Below the pieces are notes generated by a model. It ran no database searches. It saw only the letters and a program-made list of their open reading frames with translations, and was not told the DNA's origin. Position numbers and translations under genes: made by a program. A stretch of DNA of 33,316 bases from Bacteroidaceae bacterium (GTDB taxonomy: Bacteria > Bacteroidota > Bacteroidia > Bacteroidales > Bacteroidaceae), in NCBI GenBank assembly GCA_017469925.1, contig JAFUFK010000028.1:1-33316 (forward strand), in the 5' to 3' direction. Positions 6,654 through 14,359 of the stretch are shown here, piece by piece. Position 1 is the stretch's first letter. Each line of letters begins with the position of its first letter.

Positions 6654-9082
6654 GCCAAACTCATAATATCCGCAAACACACCCGCCGCCGTCACACTGGC
6701 ACCAGCACCGTAGCCCTGAATGAGCATGGGGTACTCGTTGTAGCGGGCCGTCGTGAGCAGGATGATGTTGTTCGAGCCTTTCAGGCCGTAGAAGGCATGT
6801 GACTGGTCGAACTCCTGCAAGGAAACGCTTCCGTGCCCGTCCTCATACTTCGCCACGAAGCGCCAGGCGCGATGGTTGCGCTCGAGGACTTCACGACGAC
6901 GCTCGAAGTCGGCATCCAACGCCGGCAGGTTGCGCCAGAATTCCTCCAGCGACCCCTTGAAGAAGGAGTCGGGAATCAGCAGTTGAGACTCCACGTCGCT
7001 CTGCTCTATCTCGTAGCCCGCCTCGCGAGTCAGGATAACCAGTTTGCGGATAACGTCCTTGCCCGAGAGGTCGATGCGTGGGTCGGGCTCGCTGTAACCC
7101 TGGGCCTTGGCCATGCGCACGGTCTCGCTGAAGGGGATGTCGCGACTGATGGTGTTGAAGATGAAGTTGAGCGTACCGGAGAGCACGGCCTCGATGCGCA
7201 GAATCTTGTCGCCCGAATTGACGAGGTCGTTGATGGTACGGATAATGGGCAGACCGGCCCCGACGTTGGTCTCGAAGAGGAACTTCACGCCACGCGTCTG
7301 GGCGATGTGCTTCAGTTCACGGTAGTTGCGATAGCCGCTGCTTGCGGCCACCTTGTTGGCAGCCACCACGTGGATGTTGTGGTTGAGGAAGTCCTTGTAG
7401 AGTCCGGCCACCTCTTCGGAGGCCGTGCAATCGACGAAGACAGAGTTGAAGATATTCATGCCGATGACCTCGTCGCGCAGGCGACGGATATTGCTCTCGG
7501 GAGCCTCCTGCAGTTGCTGGCGGAAGTCTTCGAGGCGGAGACCCTCGCGACGGAACATGGCCCGCCGGCTGCTGGCAATGCCCACTACATTGAGTTTGAG
7601 ACGCTGCTCGCGCATGAGGATTTCCTGCTGCTGGCAAATCTGCTCCAACAGGCTTCCGCCCACCGTACCCACGCCACAAACGAAGAGGTTCACCTCCTTG
7701 TATTCCGAGAGGAAGAAGGAGTCGTGGATGGAGTTGAGGGCCTTGCGCAGGAACTTCTGGTTGATGACGAACGAGATGTTGGTCTCCGAGGCACCCTGGG
7801 CACAGGCAATTACGGAGATGCCGCTACGGCCCAGCGTGCCAAAGAGTTTACCGGCGATGCCGGGCGTGTGCTTCATATTCTCGCCCACGATGGCCACGGT
7901 GGCCAGTCCGCTCTCGGCTTGCATGGGGAACATTTTGCCGTCACGTATCTCCTTATCGAACTCTTCGTTCAGCACGCGGCAGGCCCGCTCGCTATCTTCC
8001 TCGCGCACGCCGATACTGCTGCTGTTCTCCGACGATGCCTGACTGACCATGAAGACGCTAATCCCGTTGTCGGCCAGACAGGAGAAGATGCGTTGGTTGA
8101 TACCAATGACGCCCACCATCGAGAGGCCCGCAATCGTGATGAGGCTCGTGCCCTTGATGCTCGAGATACCCTTGATGCTGCGCACGTCGTCCTTCACACA
8201 GTCTTTGATGATGGTGCCTTCCGCCTCCGGATTGAAGGTGTTCTTGATAAGTATCGGTATGTTCTTGACGCAGACGGGATAGATGGTGGGTGGATAGACC
8301 ACCTTTGCCCCGAAGTTGCAGAGTTCCATGGCCTCTACGTAGGTCAATTCGGGTATGGGGTAAGCCGTCTGAATAACCTTCGGGTCGGCGGTCATGAAGC
8401 CATCGACGTCGGTCCAAATCTCCAGTATCTCGGCATCGAGAGCCGCAGCAATGATGCTGGCCGTATAGTCGCTTCCGCCCCGTCCCAGGTTGGTCACCTC
8501 ACCGCTGTCCTTATCGGTGCTGATGAAGCCGCCGACGATGAGGGGTGAGAGGTGAGAGGTGAGGGGTGAGAGGTGCTGCCGCACGAGTTCGTTGGTCAGT
8601 TCCGTTGCCAGAATGTCCTTGCCACTCTGGCGCTGGGTCTTGATGAACTCGCGACTGTCCATCCACCGCGCATCGCGAATAAGGGCCGCCACAATGTGAC
8701 TCGACATGCGCTCGCCATAACTGACGATAGCGGCCAACGTCTTGGGACTCAGGTCGCGAATCAGGAATACTCCCTGGAAAATGCTTCGCAACTCGCCCAG
8801 CAGAGCACGGACCGACACTTGCAGCGTCTCGCGACGTTCGCCTTCGGGGATGATGCTTTGTATCAGTTCCTCGTGGCGACGGGCTATGTCACTAAACGAG
8901 TCGAGATAGTGGACGTCGCCCTCGACGGCCAACGTCGAAGTACGAATCAAATCGTCCGTGATACCACCTAAAGCCGAAACTACGACAACGACAGGCACCG
9001 TCTGGCACTCGACTATTCTTTTTACCTCTAAAATGCTTTCTGCGGAACCTACGGATGTCCCGCCGAACTTTAATACCTTCAC
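6650..9082 (-). CDS. thrA: Bifunctional aspartokinase / homoserine dehydrogenase
   Basis: ThrA (810 residues) phosphorylates aspartate and, after a separate aldehyde step, reduces aspartate semialdehyde to homoserine. The N-terminal kinase begins KVLKFGGTSVGSAESI and contains GRGGSDYTA. Two ACT-like regulatory segments follow (near TIAGLSMVGVIG and VAIVGENMKHTPGIAGKLF), then the homoserine dehydrogenase domain from about residue 465 with the nucleotide-binding GVGTVGGS, and VLSGTLNFIFN. Length is normal for the fused enzyme. The start is GTG at 9082, forced by KFGGTS. The stop overlaps the apgM ATG. Residues about 170-181 (LSPLTSHLSPL) come from a five-unit heptamer repeat (8541-8575). It begins 19 bases after the DUF4861 gene, so it may be co-transcribed with it; TAGATTTG at 9117-9110 could be a weak internal -7 box. 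Confidence 0.97.
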   Translation of the reverse strand: MKVLKFGGTSVGSAESILEVKRIVECQTVPVVVVVSALGGITDDLIRTSTLAVEGDVHYLDSFSDIARRHEELIQSIIPEGERRETLQVSVRALLGELRSIFQGVFLIRDLSPKTLAAIVSYGERMSSHIVAALIRDARWMDSREFIKTQRQSGKDILATELTNELVRQHLSPLTSHLSPLIVGGFISTDKDSGEVTNLGRGGSDYTASIIAAALDAEILEIWTDVDGFMTADPKVIQTAYPIPELTYVEAMELCNFGAKVVYPPTIYPVCVKNIPILIKNTFNPEAEGTIIKDCVKDDVRSIKGISSIKGTSLITIAGLSMVGVIGINQRIFSCLADNGISVFMVSQASSENSSSIGVREEDSERACRVLNEEFDKEIRDGKMFPMQAESGLATVAIVGENMKHTPGIAGKLFGTLGRSGISVIACAQGASETNISFVINQKFLRKALNSIHDSFFLSEYKEVNLFVCGVGTVGGSLLEQICQQQEILMREQRLKLNVVGIASSRRAMFRREGLRLEDFRQQLQEAPESNIRRLRDEVIGMNIFNSVFVDCTASEEVAGLYKDFLNHNIHVVAANKVAASSGYRNYRELKHIAQTRGVKFLFETNVGAGLPIIRTINDLVNSGDKILRIEAVLSGTLNFIFNTISRDIPFSETVRMAKAQGYSEPDPRIDLSGKDVIRKLVILTREAGYEIEQSDVESQLLIPDSFFKGSLEEFWRNLPALDADFERRREVLERNHRAWRFVAKYEDGHGSVSLQEFDQSHAFYGLKGSNNIILLTTARYNEYPMLIQGYGAGASVTAAGVFADIMSLA
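8541..8575. repeat. Five-unit heptamer repeat inside thrA
   Basis: Five perfect 7-base units (AGGGGTG or AGAGGTG) occur in the order 1-2-2-1-2. On the minus strand they encode the Leu/Ser/Pro-rich LSPLTSHLSPL in the aspartokinase domain just before GGFISTDKDSGEVTNLGRGG. Change by a single unit would shift the thrA frame. Confidence 0.88.
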
Positions 9083-9101
9083 GTTATGTTACCTTTGTTT
9101 C

Positions 9102-10022
9102 TTATTTCACAAATCTATGTCTGAGCCAGCGGAACCAGTCTTTCGCCGAATGGAAGGCCTCGCCCTCCTCCTGCATGTCTGAAGCTGCTGCCAGCCAGTA
9201 GCGGATATGCCCGTCCGTGGGATGGACAAGGCAGAGATAGTTGAGTTCGTCTTCGCGCACCTCCACCAAGTTCTGTTTATCGATGCGGACGCCAATGCCC
9301 AGCGTCTCTACCAGTTCGGGATGATTCTCCTTGTCGGGGACATTCGAGCCCCACGAGCCTACCAATCCGCGACGGTCCATGAAGCCCTGATTCTCCGACT
9401 CCAGTTTCTGCACGCCGGTGGCAAAGACATCGTTGTCCGTACAGCCTTCTATCCAGACGTCAACCCTGACGTCGCGATGGCCACGGACTGCCGTGAATCG
9501 CTGTCGGAACTCTAAGAGTCGGCCCTGATACGCCCAGTCTTTGGCGTAGATTTCCACAATTGCCGTATCAGGGCCTTCATTAATGACACGCTGACCACGC
9601 GCCCTGACGGGATTGACGAACGTGGGCTTCCCGTCTTCGAAACTGCGAAAGGAGCCTGCGCCCACACTGGGACCGACGAAGAGGATGTCCTCGCCAAAAC
9701 CTTGCGCCATCAGTTCGGGCGACGAGTAGAAATTGATGCTGTCCAGTTCCATCTGTGCCCGCTTCTTGCCATAGAGGTCAACACTCTGGCGATGATCGAC
9801 ATAGACGCGGAAACCGATGTATTCGTTCTCCCACATGGCACCATGACCATAGACGGCATCATACATTGCCAGTTGGGGCACGTCGCCCTGAAACTCTACT
9901 TGGTTCACTCGGGGGAACCTGTACTTGCGGTCCCACAACTTCATGTGGGCATGCACCTGAGCCCCTACATTAGTCCAAGCGACCAATGCAAAGAGGAGCA
10001 TCATGAACTTTCTTGCCTTCAT
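9102..10022 (-). CDS. Secreted DUF4861-type protein
   Basis: This 306-residue protein has the signal peptide MKARKFMMLLFALVAWTNVGAQ. The mature part begins with a short charged segment and continues with VYGHGAMWENEYIGFRVYVDHRQSVDLYGK, a pattern I associate with DUF4861, a beta-rich family of unknown activity found in Bacteroidetes glycan-degradation clusters. ATG at 10022 is chosen because the only upstream in-frame option, TTG at 10031, lies inside the -7 promoter box (10036-10029). It stands 67 bases after a GH105 gene and in the same run as a GH20 gene, with a PL26-like lyase across the divergent promoter, so a role in pectin or other acidic-glycan breakdown in the periplasm is plausible. 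The reaction is unknown. Confidence 0.75.
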   Translation of the reverse strand: MKARKFMMLLFALVAWTNVGAQVHAHMKLWDRKYRFPRVNQVEFQGDVPQLAMYDAVYGHGAMWENEYIGFRVYVDHRQSVDLYGKKRAQMELDSINFYSSPELMAQGFGEDILFVGPSVGAGSFRSFEDGKPTFVNPVRARGQRVINEGPDTAIVEIYAKDWAYQGRLLEFRQRFTAVRGHRDVRVDVWIEGCTDNDVFATGVQKLESENQGFMDRRGLVGSWGSNVPDKENHPELVETLGIGVRIDKQNLVEVREDELNYLCLVHPTDGHIRYWLAAASDMQEEGEAFHSAKDWFRWLRHRFVK

Positions 10023-10028
10023 TGCCTG

Positions 10029-10036
10029 CAAAGGTA
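10029..10036 (-). promoter_or_regulatory. Promoter -7 box for the DUF4861 gene
   Basis: TACCTTTG on the minus strand matches the Bacteroidetes TAnnTTTG element and ends 6 bases before the chosen ATG, which would leave almost no untranslated leader. A convincing TTTG -33 partner is not visible, so it is a moderate candidate. Confidence 0.5.
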
Positions 10037-10098
10037 CGGATTATTTTTGGGATATCGGTAAGATTCTGAGCGCTTTTTGCCACTTCGCGCCTCTGCCG

Positions 10099-11481
10099 CT
10101 ACTTCACGGCCTCGCCCTGACCGTCCTCCGTCACGTAGAAGAGGGGGCTCTCGTTGGTCTGTTCCTGCTCGTAATAGTGCAGGCCTGAGTCGTTAGTACG
10201 AGGATGCCAACTGTCGAGCAAACGAAGCATTTCGGCTGCGGCCCAAATGGCAGGGCCATAGCCGTGGGCAGCAGCCGCGGAGACGGGACGATAGTAGTAG
10301 AAGGCAGGGTCGAAGGCCATGCCTGTGCCTACGCAGGTTCCAGCGACCTTGCCATCCTCTGTGATTTGGGTGGCCAAGGCATTCCATCCGAGCTGACAGA
10401 CCGGACCGTAAGTAATGCCCTCGAGCCAGCCCTGATTGATGGCGCGGGCTATAGAGTAAGTATAGATGGCCGTGGCCGAGGTCTCGAGATAGGAATCGCT
10501 GCGGTCGAGCAACTGATGCCAGAAGCCTTCGCTCGACTGATAGGAAGCCAAGCCCTGGACGTGCTTACGCAACTGTTCGAGGATGAAGGGACGGTCGGGG
10601 TGGTCCTCAGGCAACATATCGAGCAACTCTACGGTAGTCAGCAACGCCCATCCGTTGGCACGTGCCCAGTGATAAGTCGGTTGTTGTTGGAGGCCTTCGA
10701 CGTAACCGTGACGATAGAGGCCCTTCTCGGGTAGCCACATACGGCTGACGAAGTTCCGGTACATCGTGGCAGCCTCGTCGAAATACTTCGGCTCGCCCTC
10801 ATAGATGGCGCGATAGGCAATGGTGGGAATGCCCATATACATGTCGTCGAGCCAAATGGTGTTGTGCTGTGGGCGATGGCGGGCAAAGGTGCGGTCGGGC
10901 AGGCGATATTGCCGGTTCTCTACGAAGTCGAAGTAGTTGTCGATTACCTGTGACAAATCTTCTTTCTTAATTCTTAATTCTTCATTATTGACTGCCTTCA
11001 TCATCGCCGTACACATGGTGCCGCAGTCGTCGAGGGCACGCGGATGCAGGATTTGCTCCATCTGGGCATCCTGACACTCCTCCTGTTCGCGGAAACGGGG
11101 AGCCACCTCAGCAATGAAGTCGAAACGTGTCCTGACGTAGTCGCTATACTTCTGGTCGCCCGTCACTTCAGCCGCAACCAGCAAGGCCTGATAGGTAATG
11201 CCCCATTCGTAAGAACCAATGCGGAAGGCTCCGCGTTCGAGCGTGCCGTCGTCCTTCAGGGCATGAGGGGTCTGGGCATCGACATACTGGAAGATGCGGT
11301 CGAGTGCTGCCCGAACGTCCTCCTTCGTCACCTCCCCGTAAGGAATCTTGTAATCGGGCTTCAGGAGATGGAGCGGGGTCGTCGAGTCGTTAATTTCTGG
11401 GGCGGATTCACCTTTGTTACACGATTGCAGGGCAAGGATTGCCATACACAGGGTAAGAACCGTTAAGATTGTCTTCTTCAT
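10099..11481 (-). CDS. GH105-family unsaturated rhamnogalacturonyl hydrolase lipoprotein
   Basis: GH105/GH88-type enzymes remove the unsaturated uronic acid left at the non-reducing end by pectate or rhamnogalacturonan lyases. The 460-residue product starts with a lipoprotein signal (LTLCMAILALQSC, Cys21) and has an (alpha/alpha)6 barrel with WLDDMYMGIPTIAYRA, TYHWARANGWALLTTVELLD and SYLETSATAIYTYSIARAI, matching YteR-like enzymes. Residues about 164-174 (NNEELRIKKED) come from a heptamer repeat (10964-10991) and are probably a tolerated surface loop. It begins 7 bases after the GH20 stop and precedes the DUF4861 gene. The substrate, unsaturated galacturonyl-rhamnose, is inferred from the divergent PL26-like lyase. 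It is probably anchored in the outer membrane or facing the periplasm. Confidence 0.9.
   Translation of the reverse strand: MKKTILTVLTLCMAILALQSCNKGESAPEINDSTTPLHLLKPDYKIPYGEVTKEDVRAALDRIFQYVDAQTPHALKDDGTLERGAFRIGSYEWGITYQALLVAAEVTGDQKYSDYVRTRFDFIAEVAPRFREQEECQDAQMEQILHPRALDDCGTMCTAMMKAVNNEELRIKKEDLSQVIDNYFDFVENRQYRLPDRTFARHRPQHNTIWLDDMYMGIPTIAYRAIYEGEPKYFDEAATMYRNFVSRMWLPEKGLYRHGYVEGLQQQPTYHWARANGWALLTTVELLDMLPEDHPDRPFILEQLRKHVQGLASYQSSEGFWHQLLDRSDSYLETSATAIYTYSIARAINQGWLEGITYGPVCQLGWNALATQITEDGKVAGTCVGTGMAFDPAFYYYRPVSAAAAHGYGPAIWAAAEMLRLLDSWHPRTNDSGLHYYEQEQTNESPLFYVTEDGQGEAVK
10964..10991. repeat. Heptamer repeat inside the GH105 gene
   Basis: Four units (TTCTTAA, TTCTTAA, TTCTTCA, TTATTGA) lie in frame and encode NNEELRIKK on the minus strand. 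They are far more A+T-rich than the surrounding gene. A similar peptide, NELRMKK, occurs at the start of the FadL-type gene at 17740. Confidence 0.75.
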
Positions 11482-11488
11482 GTGCTTA

Positions 11489-14251
11489 TTATTGTTTTTT
11501 AATTACTTTTCTCCCGTCTTTTATGTAAATGCCAGTCTTGGGGATATCGACACGGCGTCCGCTCAGGTCATACACGGAGAGCGGATAATCTGTTGTCCGT
11601 TGCCTGTCTCCGACATCGTCAATTCCGTCCGAGAAATCGGCTTGTCGAATGGCAAACTGACATCCTGTATCCGTGGTATTGGTTCCCGAGCCCCAGTTAT
11701 AGACTTGATAGTTCAGGCCCGGATTGGTTTGGTTGAGTTGTACCGAACCAGAGGTCACAATGAGATAGCCCAGCGTTGCAGCAGCCTTAAGCGTCCAACC
11801 CTTTGTGGGCGAAGTGGCCACGGTTCGCACTTGTGTGTTGTTGCTGGACGATGGGGAAATGTACGAAGCGTCGCTACGATTTACGATATCGAATGTGCCG
11901 TCGTTACGCTCCACGAACTTCCACATTGCCCGAGTGGCCGTTGGACTGGTCCCGCCCGTAACTCCAGCCCCCCCGCCGTTGCTCTGGACGTAGCGATTGT
12001 CGCGCAGAGGGGTGCTGATGGTGTACCAGTAAGTGTAGCGTTCGTCGCTTGATTGGGGCAGGATGCGGTCCGACGTCGAGTTACAAACCTCGAGAAAGGT
12101 ATCGTATGCCGTCTGCAACCGTTTGCGTTGTTCCTGACGCTGTTCAGGGGAAAGGGTCTGGTCGAGAGTTGGTTCCACGTCTGAGAGTATCGCATTAAGT
12201 TCGTCAGCCAATGAGGCTGGCAGGTAACCAGGTTCCGTGCCCAGACGTTCAGCAATGGAATGACGGGCTTCGTCGATGAGGGTCGATAACTCCTCGGCCT
12301 CCTCGTCAAGGTATTTCTTGGGCGAATAGATAAGTCCGTCCAGTGCATCCCGTCCTTCCACATCGGTCAAGACGAAAGTGAACATCCACTTATTCAGCCT
12401 CACTCCGTCTGCCGATGCATACGGCAAGTCCATCAAGACCTTGTTCCATCCTTCGCGCAATTGAATCCTGACGGGTTTGCGAGCGGTAAAGTTCTCATTC
12501 CCCAACGGCACCTCGTTGTCGATGCTCCGGCCGGCATTGGTCCACGTCGGACCGGGAATCTCCTCATCGTTGACCCACAGGCGCGAGCCCTTGCGGTCCC
12601 ATTTGCCATTCTCGGGAGCCTTATCCTTCTCCGAGCGACCATAGTTCTGGAACTCCACAAGCGCGCCGGCCTCCTGTGCCTTGGGCGAATAGACGTAAGT
12701 CCAGGCCTGAGCCTTCATGCCCAACTGGGGATTAGCAAAGAGGCTTGGTACGATGGTTCCCCAAGTGTGACGAAGATAAACACCTGCACCTCGGGCTGGC
12801 ACGGTATCTCCGTTACAGGCTACGAGCCAGCGCACATTCGACTGACGGACGTAGGGGATGGGGGCTTCCTTCAATGAATGGGCCTTGTGGAACAGGAAGC
12901 GACGCTCCCAGTCGGCGAACTCCTCAAATTCTTCTCCCGAGTTGGGCAACGTCGTACCGCCCACCTCAATGTATTGTCGTCCGCCACCCTTCCAAGCACG
13001 TTCCGAGGCAGCCAGCACGTTAGCATAGACGTTATTCTGGCGCATAATGCCCTCTTCGGTCTCAACGTAGCGATCGTTCCAGACGGCTGTAATCTCCCCT
13101 GCCACCTCCTTCGAGCCCTGTTGCTCGTAATAGACATTGCTCTTGTAGATACCCACGAGGTCGGCAAACACGTCGAAATGATTGACGTAATTATAGCGGC
13201 AATCGATGTTGGGCATCCCCGAGATTTTCTTTCCTGCCGTACTCCACATCTGAGTCATGTCGGCCCCTGTCTGAGTCGTAATGGTCACGCCGCTGATGGG
13301 ATTCCACACCACCACGCGCTTACCCAACTCATGCAGTTGGTCCGTTATGATTTTGAGGAAGTTGGGATACGTAATGGCCTGCTCGTCGGCTCCGATATGG
13401 ATGTAGGGAGCATCGGCAAACACGTCAGCTACCTCGCTCAGGATATTCTTCAGTTCCTCCATGCCCTGGTCGGTCTGCATCGAATGGCCCATAGCGCGCT
13501 GGAAAGCCTGACTATGCCCTGGCATATCTATTTCGGGGATTACCTTTATGCCATAATCGGCAGCCAGGCTTACCACTTCACGACATTCCTCTTGGGTGTA
13601 ATATTGCCCCACGAAGCGAGTCATCGAAGCGGCCGAGGTCAACTGAGGATACTTCTTAACCTCAAAGCGCCATGCCTGATTCTCCGTCAGATGCCAGTGG
13701 AACGTGTTGACTTTGAACCGTCCCAGCAACCGGATTTGGCGTTTCAGTTCCTCTACCGAGATGAAGCTTCGCCCCACATCGTGCATCCACCCTCGTAACT
13801 TGAATGCTGGCCAGTCCGTCACGTCACAAGCTTCCAGTACATCGCCGTCCTCCGCCATTTGGGCAAGGGTCTGAAGTGCACGGATGACACCTGTCTCCGT
13901 AGCAGCCTCTATAGCGATAGCCGTTTCGCCGACACTCAGGTGATACGACTCGTCAGGAAAGCCAGCCAGCTCGTAGTCACGAGCCCCCGGGACGGTCTGT
14001 CCCGTCACATTGACGGTCAGTTTCGGGAACCCTTCATACTGAGTCAGACTTTGTCCCATGAGATTCTCTATGGCCCTGGCGAGGCGCTCGGAGACGGGTT
14101 CGCTACAAGTCAGTTTTCCTACCAGTCTAAGTGGTTGCCCTGCAGCCACTCGCTCTATCTTCTTAGGGGTGGGAAGCAGATTATCCATACTGGCCCAACT
14201 GGGCGTCAGCCATAAAAACAGGCACATAAATAGTAACGGCAGTCGTGTCAT
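11489..14251 (-). CDS. Secreted GH20 beta-N-acetylhexosaminidase with C-terminal sorting-like domain
   Basis: GH20 enzymes release terminal GlcNAc or GalNAc by substrate-assisted catalysis. The 920-residue product has a signal peptide ending in SWAS, a GH20b-like N-domain (about 20-140), and the catalytic TIM barrel (about 150-440) with LRGWMHDVGRSF, TFHWHLTENQAWR and HIGADEQ, whose Asp289-Glu290 is the catalytic pair. A beta-sandwich region follows (about 470-650), then a helical segment and a lectin-like stretch (YTYWYTISTPLRDNRYV). The last 30 residues (VYDLSGRRV, GIYIKDGRKVIKKQ) resemble Bacteroidales C-terminal secretion tails. ATG at 14251 is preferred to GTG at 14257; GGAG lies a few bases upstream. 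It is the first gene of the minus-strand run, with its own promoter at 14310-14280. Confidence 0.93.
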   Translation of the reverse strand: MTRLPLLFMCLFLWLTPSWASMDNLLPTPKKIERVAAGQPLRLVGKLTCSEPVSERLARAIENLMGQSLTQYEGFPKLTVNVTGQTVPGARDYELAGFPDESYHLSVGETAIAIEAATETGVIRALQTLAQMAEDGDVLEACDVTDWPAFKLRGWMHDVGRSFISVEELKRQIRLLGRFKVNTFHWHLTENQAWRFEVKKYPQLTSAASMTRFVGQYYTQEECREVVSLAADYGIKVIPEIDMPGHSQAFQRAMGHSMQTDQGMEELKNILSEVADVFADAPYIHIGADEQAITYPNFLKIITDQLHELGKRVVVWNPISGVTITTQTGADMTQMWSTAGKKISGMPNIDCRYNYVNHFDVFADLVGIYKSNVYYEQQGSKEVAGEITAVWNDRYVETEEGIMRQNNVYANVLAASERAWKGGGRQYIEVGGTTLPNSGEEFEEFADWERRFLFHKAHSLKEAPIPYVRQSNVRWLVACNGDTVPARGAGVYLRHTWGTIVPSLFANPQLGMKAQAWTYVYSPKAQEAGALVEFQNYGRSEKDKAPENGKWDRKGSRLWVNDEEIPGPTWTNAGRSIDNEVPLGNENFTARKPVRIQLREGWNKVLMDLPYASADGVRLNKWMFTFVLTDVEGRDALDGLIYSPKKYLDEEAEELSTLIDEARHSIAERLGTEPGYLPASLADELNAILSDVEPTLDQTLSPEQRQEQRKRLQTAYDTFLEVCNSTSDRILPQSSDERYTYWYTISTPLRDNRYVQSNGGGAGVTGGTSPTATRAMWKFVERNDGTFDIVNRSDASYISPSSSNNTQVRTVATSPTKGWTLKAAATLGYLIVTSGSVQLNQTNPGLNYQVYNWGSGTNTTDTGCQFAIRQADFSDGIDDVGDRQRTTDYPLSVYDLSGRRVDIPKTGIYIKDGRKVIKKQ

Positions 14252-14279
14252 AATCACTCCTTTTTAATGCAATATTGGG

Positions 14280-14310
14280 CAAATATAGTAAAATATTGAC
14301 AATTGACAAT
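14280..14310 (-). promoter_or_regulatory. Promoter for the GH20 gene
   Basis: TATATTTG (14287-14280) matches TAnnTTTG, and 19 bases upstream stands ATTG (14310-14307) as a -33 element. The ATTG belongs to a heptamer repeat that also supplies the -33 of the divergent plus-strand promoter. Confidence 0.6.
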
Positions 14311-14329
14311 TGATAATTGCCAATTATTT
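14295..14329. repeat. ATTGACA heptamer array in the divergent promoter region
   Basis: The units are ATTGACA, ATTGACA, ATTGATA, ATTGCCA and a degenerate ATTATTT. Because ATTG/CAAT recurs on both strands, the array offers alternative -33 elements for both divergent genes; one unit more or less would move them by 7 bases. Confidence 0.8.
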
Positions 14330-14339
14330 CCTATTTTTG
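14309..14339 (+). promoter_or_regulatory. Promoter for the PL26-like lyase gene
   Basis: ATTG (14309-14312), a 19-base spacer and TATTTTTG (14332-14339) match the Bacteroidetes consensus. The ATG follows 20 bases later. The upstream in-frame TTG at 14303 lies within the -33 region, which argues against starting there. Confidence 0.65.
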
Positions 14340-14359
14340 CGCTAAACTGGTTTTATTTT

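Noticed and set aside
6833-8548. A 571-codon open frame on the plus strand opposite thrA
   Set aside because: It is fully antisense to the well-supported thrA gene, has a His/Asp/Val-rich composition typical of antisense frames in G+C-rich codons, and no promoter or family motif.
9090-9097. TACCTTTG on the plus strand upstream of thrA
   Set aside because: It points into antisense of the DUF4861 gene, with no plus-strand gene downstream and no -33 partner, so it is probably chance.
14303-14359. Upstream extension of the PL26-like gene from TTG at 14303
   Set aside because: The extension is encoded by heptamer repeat and promoter sequence, and the residues before Met20 do not form a better signal peptide.
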